Shown here: positions 23,332 to 24,320 of the stretch, piece by piece
How the letters are laid out: each line of letters opens with the position of its first letter
How positions within the stretch are numbered: the first letter of the stretch is position 1
Assembly: GCA_035946955.1 (NCBI GenBank)
Contig: DASYYE010000514.1
Coordinates: 1 to 24,320 of the forward strand
Length of the DNA stretch: 24,320 bases
DNA from: DASYYE01 sp035946955
Lineage (GTDB): Bacteria > Actinomycetota > Actinomycetes > Streptosporangiales > Streptosporangiaceae
Direction: 5' to 3'
The notes under the pieces: generated by a model
Database searches by the model: none
What the model was told of the DNA's origin: nothing
What the model saw: the letters and a program-made list of their open reading frames with translations, nothing else
Made by a program: the position numbers and the translations under genes

Positions 23332-24320
23332 ATGGCGCATGGTCCCAAACCGCGCCGGGGCAACCGCCTGTCCACGGCTGCGGCCCTGTGCGCGCTGTTC
23401 GGGGCGGCCGCCGTCGCCCCGGTTGTGGTCGCGGCGCCTGCATTAGCGGCCAGCAACCTGCTGACCAATGGCGGTTTCGAGGCTGGCAACCTGTCGGGGT
23501 GGTCGTGCTCGTCACTGGACAGTGTGGTGTCCAGCCCGGTGCACTCGGGCTCCCACGCACTGGCCGGGGCGGCGAACAACTCCGACAACGCCCAGTGCAC
23601 CCAGGCAGTGTCGGTGCAGCCCAGCACCGCCTACACCCTGACCGGCTGGGTCGAGGGCAACTACGTGTATATCGGCGACTCCGGTACCGGCACTAACGAC
23701 ACCAACAACTGGACCCCCTCAGCCAGCACCTGGCAGCAACTGTCCACCACTTTCACCACCGGGGCGTCCACCACCAGCGTCACCGTCTACGTGCACGGCT
23801 GGTATGGGCAGGGCACCTATTTCGCTGACGACCTGTCGCTGACCGGGCCGGCCGGCGGCGGGGGCGGCGGCAGTGCGCCAGGGGCGCCGAGCGGCCTGAC
23901 GGTCACCGGGACGACGTCGTCGTCGGTGTCGCTGTCGTGGACCGCGCCGTCGTCGGGAGGCGCACCCAGTGGCTACAACGTCTACGAAAACGGCACAAAG
24001 GTCGACTCGCCCACCAGCACGTCGGACACGATCGGCGGGCTGGCGGCCTCGACCACTTACACCTTCACGGTGACGGCCTTCAACTCTGTCGGCGAGTCAC
24101 CTCAGTCCAGCTCCGTCCAGGCCACCACCCAGTCCTCCGGTGGCGGCGGTGGCGGCGGCGGTGGGGGCAACCTGCTGACCAATGGCGGTTTCGAGGCCGG
24201 CAACCTGTCGGGCTGGTCGTGCTCGTCACTGGACAGTGTGGTCTCCAGCCCGGTGCACTCGGGCTCCCACGCACTGGCAGGAGCGGCGAACAACTCCGAC
24301 AACGCGGAGTGCGACCAGAC
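23332..24320 (+). CDS. Secreted CBM-FN3-CBM protein, probably N-terminal part of a chitinase
   Basis: This frame runs off the window end with no stop. The signal peptide has a basic start (KPRRGNR), a hydrophobic core (TAAALCALFGAAAVAPVVVA) and an APALAA cleavage region near residue 40. Mature modules are a carbohydrate-binding domain (~42-172: NLLTNGGFEAGNLSGW to GTYFADDLSLTG), a Gly-rich linker, a fibronectin type III domain (~183-266: SGLTVTGTTSSSVSLSWTAP, YTFTVTAFNSVGES), a second Gly-rich linker and a second copy of the binding domain, cut by the window edge. This order is common in actinobacterial GH18 chitinases; the catalytic domain must lie beyond the edge, so chitinase is an inference. 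The ATG at 23332 follows GGGGAG at 6 nt and gives a compact signal peptide. An in-frame ATG at 23272, behind a G-run, is the alternative. Confidence 0.82.
   Translation, partial: MAHGPKPRRGNRLSTAAALCALFGAAAVAPVVVAAPALAASNLLTNGGFEAGNLSGWSCSSLDSVVSSPVHSGSHALAGAANNSDNAQCTQAVSVQPSTAYTLTGWVEGNYVYIGDSGTGTNDTNNWTPSASTWQQLSTTFTTGASTTSVTVYVHGWYGQGTYFADDLSLTGPAGGGGGGSAPGAPSGLTVTGTTSSSVSLSWTAPSSGGAPSGYNVYENGTKVDSPTSTSDTIGGLAASTTYTFTVTAFNSVGESPQSSSVQATTQSSGGGGGGGGGGNLLTNGGFEAGNLSGWSCSSLDSVVSSPVHSGSHALAGAANNSDNAECDQ
23453..23606 (+). repeat. Binding-module repeat, copy 1
   Basis: This 154-bp stretch matches 24167-24320 with 10 differences by my count, only five of them in the first ~125 bp. It encodes the start of the first carbohydrate-binding module. 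Copy 2 continues beyond the window. Confidence 0.9.
24167..24320 (+). repeat. Binding-module repeat, copy 2 (truncated by window end)
   Basis: It repeats 23453-23606 at an offset of 714 bp, following a glycine-rich linker. Near-identity of the DNA, not only of the protein, points to a recent in-gene duplication or gene conversion. Confidence 0.9.

Noticed and set aside
24133..24168. GGC/GGT tandem repeat
   Set aside because: It encodes a glycine linker between FN3 and the second binding module, a normal feature of secreted actinobacterial hydrolases.
1..24320. tRNA, rRNA, CRISPR array, transposase or integrase
   Set aside because: No cloverleaf-like sequence, regularly spaced repeats or recombinase motifs were seen on either strand.

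Overview
The window comes from a GC-rich actinobacterium. Codons almost always end in G or C, GTG and TTG starts are common, gene junctions overlap by 4 nt, and several families (SigE-type ECF sigma, SWIM-SNF2 helicase, secreted CBM/FN3 chitinase-like protein) are typical of Actinomycetota. Genus cannot be told from the sequence. Secreted glycoside hydrolases at both ends (GH20 hexosaminidase, 5' truncated; chitinase-like protein, 3' truncated) suggest a chitin-degrading soil or litter organism.

Layout, left to right. (1) 2-1213: end of a secreted GH20 beta-N-acetylhexosaminidase with a PKD-like tail. (2) 1401-1676 (-): a small DUF7660-like protein between two near-identical 18-bp direct repeats. 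(3) 1768-5082 (-): a three-gene ABC-2 exporter operon (ATPase, permease, permease). (4) 5232-8797 (+): an FtsH protease and a GH13 alpha-glucosidase, overlapping by 4 nt. (5) 8798-9096: non-coding, holding the C-terminal scrap of a YVTN beta-propeller gene and a 65-bp inverted-repeat structure. (6) 9097-10041 (-): an aldo/keto reductase, divergent from (7) 10174-13542 (+): a SWIM-SNF2 helicase. (8) 13591-15353 (+): an ECF sigma factor and a membrane-anchored, propeller-like putative anti-sigma factor, closed by a strong hairpin. (9) 15453-22996 (+): a five-gene operon, SWIM protein - DUF5691 - MoxR-type AAA+ ATPase - DUF5682 - vWA protein, in which all four junctions overlap by exactly 4 nt. 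(10) 23332-end (+): a secreted CBM-FN3-CBM protein, probably a chitinase, behind a promoter with an AT-rich palindrome at the predicted +1.

The most interesting region is 10174-22996. The five-gene operon combines a MoxR ATPase, its usual vWA (MIDAS) partner, a nucleic-acid- or protein-binding SWIM protein, a helical DUF5691 protein and a large DUF5682 protein. The DUF5682 N-terminus carries a GxxH...E...R...GxxH pattern like that of TIKI/TraB-type hydrolases. The layout recalls the uncharacterised E. coli yehL/M/P/Q locus (from memory) and looks like a chaperone-type ATPase machine of unknown substrate. A second SWIM protein, the SNF2 helicase, lies just upstream, separated only by the sigma/anti-sigma pair.
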